The notes: a model not told the origin generated them from the sequence alone. Shown: positions 23,536 through 35,165, numbered from the stretch's first letter. The stretch is DNA of 64,000 bases from Sweltsa coloradensis (GCA_024449915.1 JAMZAV010000434.1:274287-338286); one strand, 5' to 3'. Program-made: numbers and translations.

Positions 23536-26500
23536 ATAATTCTTTAGGAAGTGCTAGAAGCAGCCATATGGTGTAGAAAGGGGGGGGGATATAAATTGAA
23601 TATGAAAATGTTAAAATTTGATAACAAAATACTATTTTTATACACCTCTAAGTCATCATAGATAGGGAACGTTCCGATGTTTCTTTAAAAATGGTACCAT
23701 GGGGCATATTTAAAACAGATGAGGGGAAGAGAAGAAAAGGCAATGCTTTATAAAGTAACACATTATAAAGGTAAAAGATAGATTCGTTTGAGAGTTTCTG
23801 ATTTTTCCTTTGTTACCAAGAATATGACTTTTTGGTAGTATGCCTCAATACTGCATCCGGTAACCATATGAATTAAACCAAATTTTTAATTTAACCGAAT
23901 CAATTTATTAACTTGTGTTTGCTTTTTCTCAACCCCTTTCAAATGTAAAATTTAAAAAGTGACCAAAGAAGGCGACTTTATTCAAGTCCCACGACATCCG
24001 TGCAAAATAAAGTGAATTCATCGAATCACAGTTCAGAATTTCAACCACTAACAAATCAAACGAGTCAGTTATTTACAGCCCTGAACATTTTCCAACAACA
24101 CAATTTTTTTGTGAATTTTAAATTGAGGTCTAAAGTAATGAATAATATGTTTGTCTCACCTCTGCGTCAAACTGTTTGATGCAGGCCAACAAGATCGGTC
24201 CCACCACACACTTATCTTGCTTTGTCCCAGCTGAATGTGATGACAGAAACATAAGTTAAACATTTACCAAAACGAAGTATTAACTTATACCAGTAACAAC
24301 TTGGCAAGGTACAGTAAACTTGTGTAGTTACCGATATTTTCCTCGCACTTATCAATGTACTTGAGGGCAACTTGGAGCTTCTCGTCGTCACCTGACAACT
24401 TCATTCTGGCCAACCTCTCTGTGTTCTCCCGGGAGAAAACTCCGTTCTGTAGAATTCCCATCTTCTGCAGGTTACAGCCGACGAAACACTGAAAACAACA
24501 TAGTTACTTTAGAGGGAGTGGTGTGCTTTGACGTTTATAAATATAATAATATTTGGTACTTGTTCATGATCCGGACCACCTAAGTTAGTTAGGTTAAGTA
24601 AAGGGGGTAAGGGTAAGCCATTATTATTTTTATCCTAATCTAACCCCCCTTACCACCCCCCTTACCTAACCTAGCTAACTTAGGTGGTCCGGATAATGAA
24701 CAAGTTATATACTTATAATGTTTGTGGGAAGCCCGCCCAGAGTGCAATATTCATACCCCTCTTCAGGTGTCTAACTCGGTATGTTGCGGATAAGACAATA
24801 TTGTGAAGGGATGTCCGAGGGCTGTTTAAGAGGACTCAATCCTTTGCATTCGCATTTACGAGTGAGAAAAAAAAAACAGGAAAAACCTTCAGTTAGGATT
24901 GCCGGACTCGTCGAGATTTGAACCCGGGACCTCCCGAATCAGAGTCAAGCGCTTAAGCACTGTCGGTTTGACGTTTATAAAATATCTATAACTGTATAGA
25001 ATTTTATTTTAAAAAATCGTTTAACAACAGAGCAAGCTCCACGAGTATGATAGTAAACTCAATGCGAGATAGCAGAGCCACAAAAAACATCAAATTGTAA
25101 TATTTATTTTTTTGTTAACCAAATCGAAATAAATTAAACCAATTTCTTCTACTGTATATCTCAAATCATTTTAAGCTAAGTGAAGTTGAAGAACCCTTTC
25201 AAAGGCACTTGCCACCATGTACGTTACTTATTTGCAAGTTCTAAAAATAAATACATACGGTACATTCATGTTTACATGTCTACTATAAAAAGTTTCGAAC
25301 ATTGTGATTACCGCAGAAATATGCCTACTGCTTTGCCATCACTTTTTCAACATAAATTGATTGGCATTTTATATAACCAAATTTATTACCCAAGGTACAA
25401 ACGATTAAAAAACGATTTACTTTGACATCCTTGATGAAAAAAAAGACATGCTAAAAATATATAACTAATTGCATAGTGCGTCCGACTGTAGTTCAAAGCT
25501 GCAGTTACTGTCCCCTTTACATGCGCTCCCCACCTCAGAGTGCTCCCAAAGCGCTAAAGCGAGACTTTTGGGTACGTCCTGCGTTCGAATCCTGCAGTCA
25601 GCCCGGGCAATCCTGACAAAGGGTTTTTTTATAAGGTTACCTTAATCGTTAATGCGAATGAAAGGGTTTTGAGTTTTCTTAAAACAGATCTGGGATATCC
25701 CTTTCACAAAAATTTTGTTCCTACTTCTATACACTAGTGAGAGGGCATGCATTTGCACTTGGGTGGGTTTTTTCCCGAAAATTTAATCATCTAATTGATC
25801 TTCACTTTACACAACTTTAGGAGTTTAAAATTAAATTTACTTTAAAAATATGGTCTTTTTTTAAAGAACAGTTTTCCCATAATTACCGTTTCTACCCCAA
25901 AACCGAAAAAAAATTCGTATTTCACTGGGAATATTCTACCTAAAATTTGAAAAAAACAACCTGTCACCGTTTAAGCTTGAAAAAACAACAGATTTTTTTA
26001 AAAAAAGTACATTATTATTACTTTTTAGCTTTAAAGGCAGTTCATTTAGGTAACAGCTGTTCTATGTTGGAACTAAGATATACCCATAATCCTATAAAAC
26101 TTTCTGGAACACACCTAAACCCAAAAATAATACTTTTTCAAAATATTCTAAAAAACAACCAAGTCCAAAGCTTTTTTTGCTTTCTGGGAAATATAGACAA
26201 AAGCCCGTAGAGAAAAAAAAAATTCAAGAAAACAGTTAAAACCAAAAATTTTTAAAATTTTAAAATATAATATTAAATTAATCAAATGTAATTTAAATGA
26301 ATGTTTTTAGGGGACCCTGGGAAAATAATAGTACAATGTCTATGATTAAGGTAAATGACGTAAGTGAATTAAAAAACATGCCTAAAAGATTGTATGGGGA
26401 GAATTGCATTATATAAAGAAATTGAATATATTATAGTTTATGGGCCCTATTGTGAAATGAAATGTATTGTAAAAATTATTGGAAATGAATTGAAAAAAAT

Positions 26501-29500
26501 AGCAATTTCTAAAAAAAAAAGAAATACTACTACACTACTTTAACTAGGGAAAGTACGAAGTTTAATTGAAGTTTAATGTTTTGTAATAACGACCCATGTA
26601 ATTTTTACGTGTAAAGTGTAACAGTGTAACATTGTAACATGGACCAATGTAATCAAATTGGGTTCCCCCATTTACCAAACAAGGTTGTTTCCCTTTTCCC
26701 AGCTGGCGTCAAGAGTCCAACGTACTATTCTTGATCGCTCGCAAATCCCCTGAAATAAATTTCAGAGAGTTTTATAAAAAAAAATCGACTTTTCCATGAA
26801 AATTTAAGTGAACCAATTTTTTATTTTGTTTTTTGCCAATAAAAATTTTGAGTTTCGTATTCCAGTTGCCGTGCCCTCTCAGAAAAGGGGTTTCACCGCA
26901 AAGGGTACGAATCTATAAACTCGGCACCTAACCAAAGAGTTTTGAAAAAGGAAAAACTTAATGTTCTTTTTCAGCGTCATAGACGCTTGCTAAAAAAAGC
27001 GGGTAAAACTTTTTTGAGTATCCATTTTCGACATTTTGATTTTTGGGCTAAACAGGAAAACGCTAAGTCCCGCCGCTTTGATGGATGAGGTTTTTGTAAT
27101 TTTTTTTGTTGCGTTTTTTGCGTTTGTTTGCATTTTTCCTTTGTGCAAGTGCTTTTTGAATGCATTGTAGGTGAGTTGTCAAGTTCTATTGTTAGGGTTT
27201 TAAATTTGGTATTATAAACTTCAAAAAACTCATAAAAAAAAACCTTTTTTTCTGTGGATTTGGCAAATTTTTTAAACTTTTTCTTTAAAAAAGGTATAAT
27301 CACCAAAAAACCTTTATTCCTGTGAAATCTGAAGTTGTAGCCCCCCCTTTTTGGTCAAATCGGCCCGAATGGGACAAAAATATCGCTTAAAAATTGAAAA
27401 ATTTATATTAAAACCTTTATTTCTATGAATTCAGGCAAAACTTTTTCAACTTTTTCTTTAAAAAGTATACATCACCAAAACCCTTTAAGCCCATGTGAAA
27501 TATAAAACGTTTTTTTTAACCCCCCACCCGTTTGGGCCCAAACATCGGACCAAAAGTCACGAAAATTGCCATAAAAATAAAAAAAAAAAATCGAAAGTCG
27601 ATATTCATGAAAAAATTTTTTTTTTCGATTTCCCCAAAAACATCACTCTAATTTCAGGAAACGAAGGTCCCCTACAATTTCATAAAGATCGATATGCCGT
27701 TTCCCCGGAATCGAGCGAACAAAAAAGGGAAAAAAAAAAAAAAAAAAAAAAACCCAGCAAAAATTTTTTTGGGGGGGGCAGGAAATTAAAAAGTTTCGCC
27801 CACTCGCTCGCTCGCTACGTCACCAACAAGTAGTTCGTTCCTATTTTATTTTTTCCAAAGTAATTGTTTATGAATAGGGTTTGGGGGAATTTTTTGAATT
27901 TGAAAAAATGCGGGCCCAAAAATTTTCCCTTTAAAAAACACAAAAAATTTACACGGAAAAGAAAAAGGATAAAAAAAAGGAAAAGAAAACTATATCAAAA
28001 TATACAATGTCAAAAAAAAAGGCCCTTTATTCAAAAAATTTTAAAAGTAGGTATTTTCAGGAAAAAATACAAATTAAATTTTTTTGAGGCATGCTTTACG
28101 AATAAAAAATACTCTATCAGGAACTCCGAGCCGGACCCCTAAATGAAAAGAATTAAATTTAATACAACCCAAAAATTTTAAAAAAATCCATCCCGACGGG
28201 GTTCGAACGCGATTTCCCTCTTTCCGGGGGGACGCCTTAGCCAACTAGACCCCGAGACGGTAACGTAGTTGCAATAAACTTAAAATGTATGGAAAAAATT
28301 TTAAAAGCATCAAAAAAAACTGTTGGGGAAATTTTGACCAAACTAACATGTTATAATGTCATTACCTTACCAGGTATGACGAGGGTTATTTTCGTTTGGA
28401 TAGTGGGAAAACACCCCCGTATGATAATTTTTTAAATTTTTCGGTTTTTTAAAAAACTTTAAAAATCCACCTATGGGAGTGATTCCCGATATCCATCGAG
28501 AAATATGAAAAAGTAATGCCGAGAATTTCACTTGACAAAACACACATACGTATTTTCTCAACTAGTTACTTTCCCCGATTTCCGGGTGATTAATTGTACC
28601 GATTTTTTACGGATTATTTTATAATTCCCCTGGGGTTGGTTTCCTTTTCCCCTCGCAGCCCTGGATACCCTTCAGGTACGCCACATTGTTGCGAGTTTTC
28701 GCTCATGGAAGCTAAAAAAAACCCATCGAGTTGTTGATCCAGTTACCAATCTTTGAACACTTATAAATAAAATTCCCCTTTTGTAGTGGGCCTCCCTTTT
28801 CAGATTCAAATAAAAGGGAAAATTAAATAAAATTTTAATTAGGTGTGTGGGCCTATTTGCTACAATCTAATGTGAAACTCAAAAAAAAAATGCAAAATTG
28901 TGATGAAAGATAAAAAAAATAATTATTTTCTAATCCTTTCAGTCACGAATTAAAATTTGGCTTAATTGGGTAAATTTTTTCGCAAACAAATTCATTATTC
29001 TAAAAATAAAAAATTTATATTTTTGAATATTTTTTAGAAAAATTTTTTAAGGGAAAATTGGGGGCAAATTTTTGATTTTAAACTAAAGCTACAATAAAAG
29101 TTCAAATTTAAATTTTTTCACGCCTGACGAAAAGGCTACCGCAAGGGACAGGGAAAATAATCAGTGAAATTTAAGTCTTTTTCTTCGCTCATCCAATTAT
29201 TACTGTCAAGGGAAGGGTGAGAGATGTGCTTGAAAAAAAGGGTTTTGGAGTTATAGCCCTTTTGATAGGGGTAATGTGCGTGGGCCCCTTTCCCCTTTCT
29301 CTGGATGTTTTCGTCTCAATGGGTGTAAGATGTTGGGTTTATAAGCAGTTGGTTGTCAAAGTTAGGTCGCAGCACCGTACGGTCGCCTGCAATTTTACGA
29401 AAGGCAGCCCGCTGTACACGCACACCACACCAATAGCGTCCAGGGTCGTAAGTGTTGGACCACAACGCAGTGCTGGTTGTCGACGCTAGGTCCCAGCACC

Positions 29501-32500
29501 GTACGGTACGAATGCAAATTTACACCAGGGAGCCCCGGTACACCCCACCACACCAAGTACGTCTAAGGGCTCGTATGATGTTGGGTTACAAAGCAGTGTT
29601 TTTTGGTTTTTTCGACGCTAGGTTGCAGCACCGTACGGAACCCCGCAATGTGACGGCAGGCGCCCGCGGTACCCAAAACCACACCAATTTGCGTCTCAAG
29701 GGTTGTAAGATGTTGGATTCACAAAGGCAGTGGGTTGCGACGTTAGGCGCAGACCGTACGGGACGCCCGCATGTGACGCGCGGCAGCCCCCCTGTACCGC
29801 ACACCACACCCCAAATAGCGTCTCAAGGGTCGTAAGTGTTGGATTCACAACGCATGCTGGTTGTCGACGCTAGGTTGCAGCCCGACGGTACGCCTCAATG
29901 TGACGCGGGCGGCCGCTGTCACGCAACCACACCAATTTGCGTCACAAGGGCTCGTAATATGTTTGGGTTCACAAAGCGTGTGGTTTGTCGACGTTAGGGG
30001 CGCAGCACGTACCCTACGCCTGCAATGTGACGCGCAGGCAGCCCGCGTACCCCAAACCCACACCAAGAGCGCCAAGGGCCGGGTAAGTTGGATTCACAAC
30101 GCATGCTGGTTGTCGACGTTTTGGTCGCAACACCGTACGGTACGCCTGCAAAGTGACGACAGGCAGCCCCTGTACACGCAACCACACCAAATAGCGTCTC
30201 AAAGGGGTGTAAGATGTTGGATCACAACGCCCCTGCTGTTTTCGACGTTAGGTCGGCACCGTACGGTACGCCGCAATGTGACCGGGAGGGAGCCCGCTGT
30301 ACCCCACCCCACCAAGTAGGTCTCAAAGGGTCGTAAGTGTTGGGGCTCACAACGAGGTGGGTTTTCGACGTTAGGTCCCGCCCCCCTAGTACGCCTGCAA
30401 GTGACCGCAGGCACCCGCTGTACACGCACCCACACCCGTAGCGTCTCAAGGGCTCGTAAGATTTTATTACAAACGCAGTGCGGTTGTCGACGCTGTCGCA
30501 GCACCTACGGTAAACCCCCCAAAGTGACGCGCAGGCAGCCCGCTGTACACCCCCACCACCCAAATAGGTCTCAAGGGCTGAAGATTTGGATTCACAATGC
30601 ATTCTGGTTTTCGAGTTAGGCGCAGCACCGTACGGGGACGCCTGAATGGATGTGCAAAGGGAGCCCGCTGAACCCCACCACAAAGTAGCGTCTCAAGGGG
30701 TCGTAAGTGTTGGTTTAAACGCAGTGCTGGTTGTCGAGTAGGTCGCAGCACCAGCCTGCAATTGACGCGCAGGCAGCCCGTGTACACCCCACCACACCAA
30801 ATCGTCTCAAAGGGGTCGTAAGATGTTGGTTCACAACGCAGTGTGGGTTTTCGACGTAGGTCGCAGCACCCACGGGACCCTGCAATGTGACGCGCAGTCG
30901 CCCCCTTTCCGCACACCCACCCAAATAGCGTCTCAAGGGGCTCGTAAGGTTGGATTCACAATGCAGTTTTGGTTTTTCGACGCAGGTCCGCAGCACCCTA
31001 CGGTACGCCGCAATGTGACGCGAGGCAGCCCGCGTACACCCCACCCACCAAGTAGCTCCAATGGCCGTAAAATGTTGGATCACAACGCAGTGCTGGTTGC
31101 GACTTAGGCGCAGCACCTACGGTACGCCTGCAAGGGAGTGCAGGCAGCCCCCGGTACACCCACCCACACCCCAAATAGGTCTCAAGGGGTGTTAGATTTG
31201 GATTTCAAAACGCCTGTGGTTGTCGACGTTAGGTCGCAGCACCGTACATTACGCCTGCTGAATCGTTTGGGCCGCTTGGGGGTAAAACCCTTCCCCCACC
31301 ACCGCCGTCACGGCTCGTTCGATGCCATTACACTTCTTAGGCGGCCAAAAGTTTTCAGTGGTTGTGCAGGGTGGTAACGGGTGGGTTTTTAAAAGGGGGG
31401 TTTCTGGTTTAAACCCCCGAAAATGTTTTTTTTTTTTTTTTTTTAGAATTCCATTATCTGTGCATTGTATTTTAAATAGAAAAGCTAAAAGGTTTTTAAG
31501 GTATTTTTGTTTTTTTTTTAAAATAATTTATAGAAACCCCTTTTTTGGGGAAAAAATTTCTTTAATTTTTAAAAAGAAAACGTTTAAAGGTTTGAAGTTT
31601 TTTTGTTTATTTTTTTAAAATCAGCAAAAAACTCCTTTTCCGGGGGAAAATAACTTATATTTTAAATAGAAATTAAAAGGTTTTTTGGTGTTTTTGTTAT
31701 TTTTTGATAATAATTTAAATTTTAAATCCTTTTTCCCGGTAAAAAGTCCTTTTTATTTTTTAAAAAGAAACCGTTAAGGTTTTTTAAAGGTTTTTTATTT
31801 TTTTCCCCCACGTCCCCCCTAATGAATATTTTTCCTAATATTATAATGTCCGCTTTTAAAATTAATTGGGTTTAACTATTTCTTTTAACTGGCGGGAGAC
31901 AAGTGATGCGCGCGCACCGGAAAGTGGGTTTGCATGGTGCGCGCGCCGCGCCGACAGAGAGGGAAAAGGTTAGCCAAGTCGGCACGATGTCATATTAGGT
32001 ACGCCTGCAATGTGACGCGCAGGCAGCCCGCTGTACACGCCCCCCCCAAGGCGCGTCTCAGGGCTCGTAAGATGTTGGATTCACAACGCAGTGCTGGTTA
32101 TCGACGCAAGGTCGCAGCACCGTACGGTACGCCTGCAATGTGACGCGCAGGCAGCCCGCTGTACAGTATTCGTACGTCACAAAAGCTAATTATTCACTAG
32201 GAAAACGCTAAAGTCCCGTCGCGTTGATGGATGAGCTTTTTCAAGTTTTTAGTTTGCGTGGGATCTATCTATTTACTTATAAAGTGCCTTTCAAACGCAT
32301 TGTTGGTGATTGTTGTCAAGTTTCTATTGTTACTTGTAAATTGTTATTATAAACCTAAAAAAACTCATATTTAAAACCTTGATTCTATGAATTTTGGCTA
32401 TTTTTTCAACTTTTTCTTTCAAAAAGCAATACATTACCATAACTTTATTGTCCATGTGAAATATGAACGTTGTAGCCCCACCCGTTTGGTCAGAATCGGC

Positions 32501-33856
32501 CCAAATGGCACGAAAATATCGCACTAAAAATCGTAAAAGTACGATACTCATGAGAAATATTTCTTCGATTGTACCCAAAAACGTGGCAAGTATAAGTTCA
32601 GAAATTTCGAAGGTCCCCTCTAATATTTAATCAAGATCGCATAAGCCGTTTGCCCGGTAGAGAGCGAACAAACAGACAGAAAAACAAACAAAAAAAAAAA
32701 AACAAAAAAAAAACACCCGAGCTAAATTTTTTTTTTTGGGGGGGGGTCGGTGAAATTAAAGTCTTCGCTTCGCTCATCCAGTTATCGTACTTCTACGATA
32801 TTGATCTATTTTTAATGAGATATGTTCGTGATATTTGGCAAACGGCTACTCCGATCTTGATGAAACTTTGTGGGAACGTTTAAAATCACTTAAATTATTT
32901 ATGTTATGATTTTAGAGACATTTGAAGATTATTTCTCATAGAAATCGTCCTTTTACGATTTTTTTCGATTTTTAATGCAATATTTTTGTGATATTTGGTC
33001 CGATTCTGACCAAACGAGTGGGGCTACAAGATTCATATTTTACATGGACCTTAAGGTAATTGTGATGGAGTACCGGTACCTTTAAAAGAAAAAGTTAAAA
33101 ATTTAGCCAGAATCCATCAAAATAAAGTTTTAATATGAGTTTTTCTAGGTGTATAATAATTAACAAGTAACTGTAGAAACCTGACAACAATCACCTACAA
33201 TGCTTTCAAATAACAAATCTTCGGGCCTCCATGTATTTAACATTCTATTAATTCGTATATTACCAGAGCAATTAGAACTACTTTACAAAAATTATCCTAA
33301 TTTAACAAAAGTGATTTTGCAATGGAACTTGAAAAAGTAAAGAGATCCCACGCATACTAAAAACTTACAAAAAAAGCTCATCCATCAACGCAACTAAAAA
33401 AAGCGTTCGCGAAGCGGCCTAGTATTATATATTATTTGTTTACTTCTGCCTGTACTTATACAATCCGTTTAAATTACTTATTTCTTTATAGCCAAAGAAT
33501 GTTTCTTGTTCTGTTGGCATTACGTAAAGTGTTTGTCCAATAAATTCTTCTTGTCACTTATAATTTTTCTTCAGTTGGTACGATAAATGTAAATTTCATT
33601 ATTCTTCTAACGACATTTCTTTGAATTGAACTGTTAACATGAATATTTGTCTGATCTAAATAATAATATAATATATATGGACAGACTACAGTTACTTACG
33701 TTATTGTATTCGGATTAAAATACAAAGATGGTATTGAAAATAAATTTAAGTTTAAAATTACTAACGCTTAATTATTCTGCTTACCATGGCGGACACAGCA
33801 GCTAGAACTCCGACAAACACATACACCACTAAAGTCATGTTGTCAAGCCCGTGCAT
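21672..33856 (-). CDS. classic odorant-binding protein (PBP/GOBP family), exons partly identified
   Basis: Four coding segments on the - strand: 33785-33856 (start and signal peptide), 24332-24488, 24160-24230 and a proposed last exon 21672-21695. Together they give five of the six conserved cysteines of a classic OBP: C2-x3-C3 (CFVGC), 42 residues, C4 (IDKC), 12 residues, C5 (QDKC), then exactly 8 residues to C6 (LLAC). All joins seen are in phase. The segment with C1 (about 40 residues, phase 0 to 0) should lie between 24489 and 33784 and was not found; that interval is full of transposons and satellite. OBPs are secreted into sensillum lymph and carry hydrophobic odorants, though many act elsewhere. 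The gene is divergent to the nrf-6-like gene. Confidence 0.85.
21849..22603. mobile_element. 755-bp element with GGGCCCCGATTCATGTACAT inverted repeats
   Basis: The left end GGGCCCCGATTCATGTACAT at 21849 matches the reverse complement of the right end ending at 22603, and the similarity continues inward (TTATCCCGG, GTATAAG..GGTATAA) for about 90 bases. The interior contains CCTAGGCCTA palindromes and no long ORF. No clear target duplication, so the superfamily is undecided. Its interior is related to 57090-57440 in reverse. Confidence 0.75.
22685..23437 (+). mobile_element. HINE-like element, subfamily A copy 7
   Basis: The cleanest full-length copy (753 bp). 5' T|TGGATGAGCGTAGCGAGCGA; core with CTACACTGGAGAAAAAAATC, ACACGATTCCGGCTAAACCG and CTTAGAACTGCCACG; 3' CGCTCATCCAACAACGCGGC, GGGACTTAAGCG, TTTTCCTAG|T. 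It lies in the last OBP intron. Confidence 0.85.
23500..23532. repeat. (TA)n microsatellite
   Basis: About 14 TA dinucleotides preceded by a poly-C run. Confidence 0.9.
24160..24230 (-). CDS. OBP exon with C5 and C6
   Basis: The acceptor CACATTCAG is right of 24230. It encodes AGTKQDKCVVGPILLACIKQ and FDAE, with C5-x8-C6 spacing exactly as in the family. The donor GTGAGA is left of 24160 and the phase is 0. Confidence 0.92.
24332..24488 (-). CDS. OBP middle exon (C2, C3, C4)
   Basis: The acceptor GTTTTCAG is immediately right of 24488. The exon encodes CFVGCNLQKMGILQNGVFSR, then LQVALKYIDKCEENI, with a donor GTAACT left of 24332. The pattern of C2, C3 and C4 with the intervening helices is that of classic OBPs. 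It ends in phase 1. Confidence 0.92.
24560..24712. mobile_element. foldback (hairpin) repeat
   Basis: Arms ATCCGGACCACCTAAGTTAG and its reverse complement (CTAACTTAGGTGGTCCGGAT) with continuing matches (GTTCAT/ATGAAC outside, TTAGGTTA and GGGGGTAAG inside) make a near-complete hairpin of about 150 bp. It lies 70 bases upstream of the OBP C2-C4 exon, in the intron. Confidence 0.8.
24720..24972 (-). mobile_element. tRNA-derived SINE (minus)
   Basis: The reverse complement begins with a tRNA-like head (GCGCTTGACTCTGATTCGGG, then B box GGTTCAAATCT) and the family tail CGGCAATCCTAACTGAAGG, TCGTAAATGCGAATGCAAAG and AGTCCTCTTAAACAG. Related copies occur at 25500-25690, 43425-43600, 55605-55800 and 56535-56730. 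Confidence 0.75.
25500..25690 (+). mobile_element. tRNA-derived SINE (plus)
   Basis: Head with B box CGTTCGAATCC near 25580, then CGGGCAATCCTGACAAAGGG and TCGTTAATGCGAATGAAAGG. Same tail family as 24720-24972 but with a diverged head. Confidence 0.6.
25691..27048. other. gene-free AT-rich interval (OBP intron)
   Basis: No exon fits the missing OBP segment in phase here. Poly-A-rich DNA without an identified repeat. Confidence 0.5.
27049..27825 (-). mobile_element. HINE-like element, subfamily B copy 2 (minus)
   Basis: Reverse 3' end AACAGGAAAACGCTAAGTCC (CTAG mutated) near 27051 and reverse 5' end ACTCGCTCGCTCGCTACG near 27800. The B core is present, with an internal partial duplication (27190-27330 and 27400-27490 share TTTGGCAAA..TTTTTC blocks). 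High indel load. Confidence 0.65.
28195..28262 (-). repeat. tRNA-like SINE head
   Basis: The reverse complement reads CTAGTTGGCTAAGGCGTCCC, then CGTTCGAACCCCGTCGGGA, giving A- and B-box-like motifs. The acceptor stem does not pair, so it is SINE- or tRNA-derived rather than a working tRNA gene. Confidence 0.5.
29330..31260. repeat. GC-rich ~132-bp tandem satellite
   Basis: About 15 noisy copies of a unit containing TTGTCGACGTTAGGTCGCAG, CACCGTACGGTACGCCTGCA, ATGTGACGCGCAGGCAGCCC and GCGTCTCAAGGGCTCGTAAG. GC-rich in an AT-rich intron. GCCTGC..GCAGGC forms a short hairpin in each unit. ORFs through it on both strands are spurious. Confidence 0.93.
31261..31985. other. gene-free spacer between satellite blocks
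   Basis: AT-rich poly-T-containing DNA with short recurrences (TTTTTAAAAAGAAA and CGTTTAAAGG-like blocks near 31570 and 31760). A GC-rich patch of GCGCGC dinucleotides sits at 31908-31955. Confidence 0.5.
31986..32166. repeat. second block of the ~130-bp GC-rich satellite
   Basis: One and a half well-preserved units with the same landmarks (GCCTGCAATGTGACGCGCAG, GCTCGTAAGATGTTGGATTC), cleaner than the main array. Confidence 0.9.
32197..32780 (-). mobile_element. HINE-like element, subfamily B copy 3 (minus)
   Basis: Reverse 3' end CTAGGAAAACGCTAAAGTCC at 32197, reverse 5' end CTTCGCTTCGCTCATCCA at 32763-32780. The core has GGCCCAAATGGCACGAAAAT and CGTTTGCCCGGTAGAGAGCG. Less indel-ridden than copies 1 and 2. 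Confidence 0.75.
32790..33422 (+). mobile_element. HINE-like element, subfamily B copy 4 (5' end missing)
   Basis: The core in + orientation (GATTCTGACCAAACGAGTGG, GAAAAAGTTAAAAATTTAGC) and 3' end CATCCATCAACGCAACTAAA, CGCGAAGCGGCCTAG, T. It forms a large inverted pair with copy 3 just to the left. Confidence 0.7.
33785..33856 (-). CDS. OBP exon 1: signal peptide
   Basis: Reading leftwards, ATG at 33856 gives MHGLDN and a second in-frame ATG at 33838 gives MTLVVYVFVGVLAAVSA, a textbook signal peptide. The donor GTAAGC begins at 33784. The second ATG fits a secreted OBP better, while the first is only about 17 bases from the predicted transcription start, so it may be skipped. Phase 0 at the end. 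Confidence 0.75.
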
Positions 33857-33870
33857 AGCAACCTTGCTTT

Positions 33871-33905
33871 ACTGACGATGAAAAGAGAATTGTGTAGATT
33901 TTATA
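33871..33905 (-). promoter_or_regulatory. OBP core promoter: TATA box and TCAGT initiator
   Basis: On the - strand TATAAAA occupies 33905-33899 and the arthropod initiator TCAGT occupies 33875-33871. The A of the initiator (33873) lies 32 bases from the first base of the TATA box, the canonical spacing. It predicts a 17-base leader to the ATG at 33856 or 35 bases to the ATG at 33838. Confidence 0.7.
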
Positions 33906-34254
33906 AAGCTGTCAATCTATTTATATTAGACATGTGACAACGACTATAATGATGCCTCAATTTACACAACTTAACGTAATTAAGGAATTACGTATTGTTG
34001 ATGCCCTTGGTACCGGTAATTTAATTTAGCGTTTTGAAAATATTTTGTCCTGAACTAATGATATCCGCAGATTTAAAAACGGCCAGTTTTCGTTCAAATT
34101 CTTTCCCAAATTAATTGACTTCCGGTTAATACATCCGGTTTCTTTTTGAAGACCTCTACATGGTCACTGGCTAATCTGTTTGGTATTTCCACTCAATACT
34201 TACATTATAAACTTTGATGGTGATATGGTTGTGTTGTTGAAATGCTACTAAATT

Positions 34255-34360
34255 CAGTTTTATAATAAAACAAATGGATTCTGCTATCGTTCGGCATCGT
34301 TATGGAACTCTCTTCCGGCTGATGTGAAATTTTCCAGACATTTCAATGTTGATGTTAGGA
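34255..34360 (+). pseudogene. LINE ORF2 C-terminal fragment
   Basis: Reads FYNKTNGFCYRSASLWNSLP then ADVKFSRHFNVDV, the usual end of a CR1/L2-like ORF2 (SAxxWNSLP). Isolated remnant in the spacer between OBP and nrf-6-like genes. Confidence 0.6.
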
Positions 34361-34779
34361 ACCACACGAAAATTTGTTCGTGAAGAAATATTATTTAAAA
34401 AATGTAAAAATTAGTTTTAATACATGCTTTGCCACCAACTTGTTGTACACCATAATTTGATCACCATGCTTTGGCGGCGCATTATCTACTAACTATGGAA
34501 GACTAGTAACTACGATAAACGGATAGGAAGAAGTCACGTATTTTTCATCGCCTACACTATGAATAAAAAGTTTGTAGGACGAAAAATGATAATATATCGG
34601 ATAGCTAAGGTTCTTCCAGCAGTAATATTGAAATAATTTTTCAGTTACTAAACGGTGGGTCTACTTCTAAAGTGTCGAAAGTGGCAAGCTGGCAAGCCAT
34701 TATTTGCTTTTACAGGGTTCCAGCTTTTAATTGTTTTTTAAATAAATAAATTGTATTTAGAGTCTACCCACTCAGTTAT

Positions 34780-35165
34780 ATAACTGGTTTTCAGTGGAAG
34801 ACTTTAAATCAAAGCGACCAAACCAACCCTGTAGGCCCTGACGCTATCGACGAGTGAGCGATAACCAACCAGAGATCGATATTTCTTAATAGGAAATATA
34901 GCAATCTATACTGTATGGACAGTGCGAACACCCGCGGATCAACGCCAGAATCAACAAGACCGATTCAGAACAACTCTGAATTTATTATGTACCTCGTTGT
35001 TAGGACGACTCCAAAGTCACCGTTTACAAACTCCTAAGACAAGAACTGATGGACATAAGTCCAAATCAGAAGTTAAAAAAACTTCTGACTTTGGCGGGAA
35101 TCGAACCCTAGACGTTCTGCATTGGAAGCAGATACGCTAACCACATGACCAACGAGCCACACAAT
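34780..35165 (-). mobile_element. tRNA-derived SINE (minus) and adjacent dispersed repeat
   Basis: The reverse complement of 35085-35162 has GTTGGTCATGTGGTTAGCG, an anticodon-like stem TCTGC/GCAGA and B box GGTTCGATTCC, but no pairing acceptor stem. The body runs leftwards. 34800-34880 (CCAACCCTGTAGGCCC..) is shared with 5995-6075. Confidence 0.55.

Noticed and set aside
29452..31116. Overlapping Arg/Cys-rich ORFs on both strands
   Set aside because: Translation of the GC-rich satellite; frames change from unit to unit.
35085..35162. tRNA gene (anticodon-like CCA)
   Set aside because: B box and anticodon stem are present but the acceptor stem does not pair and a SINE body follows.
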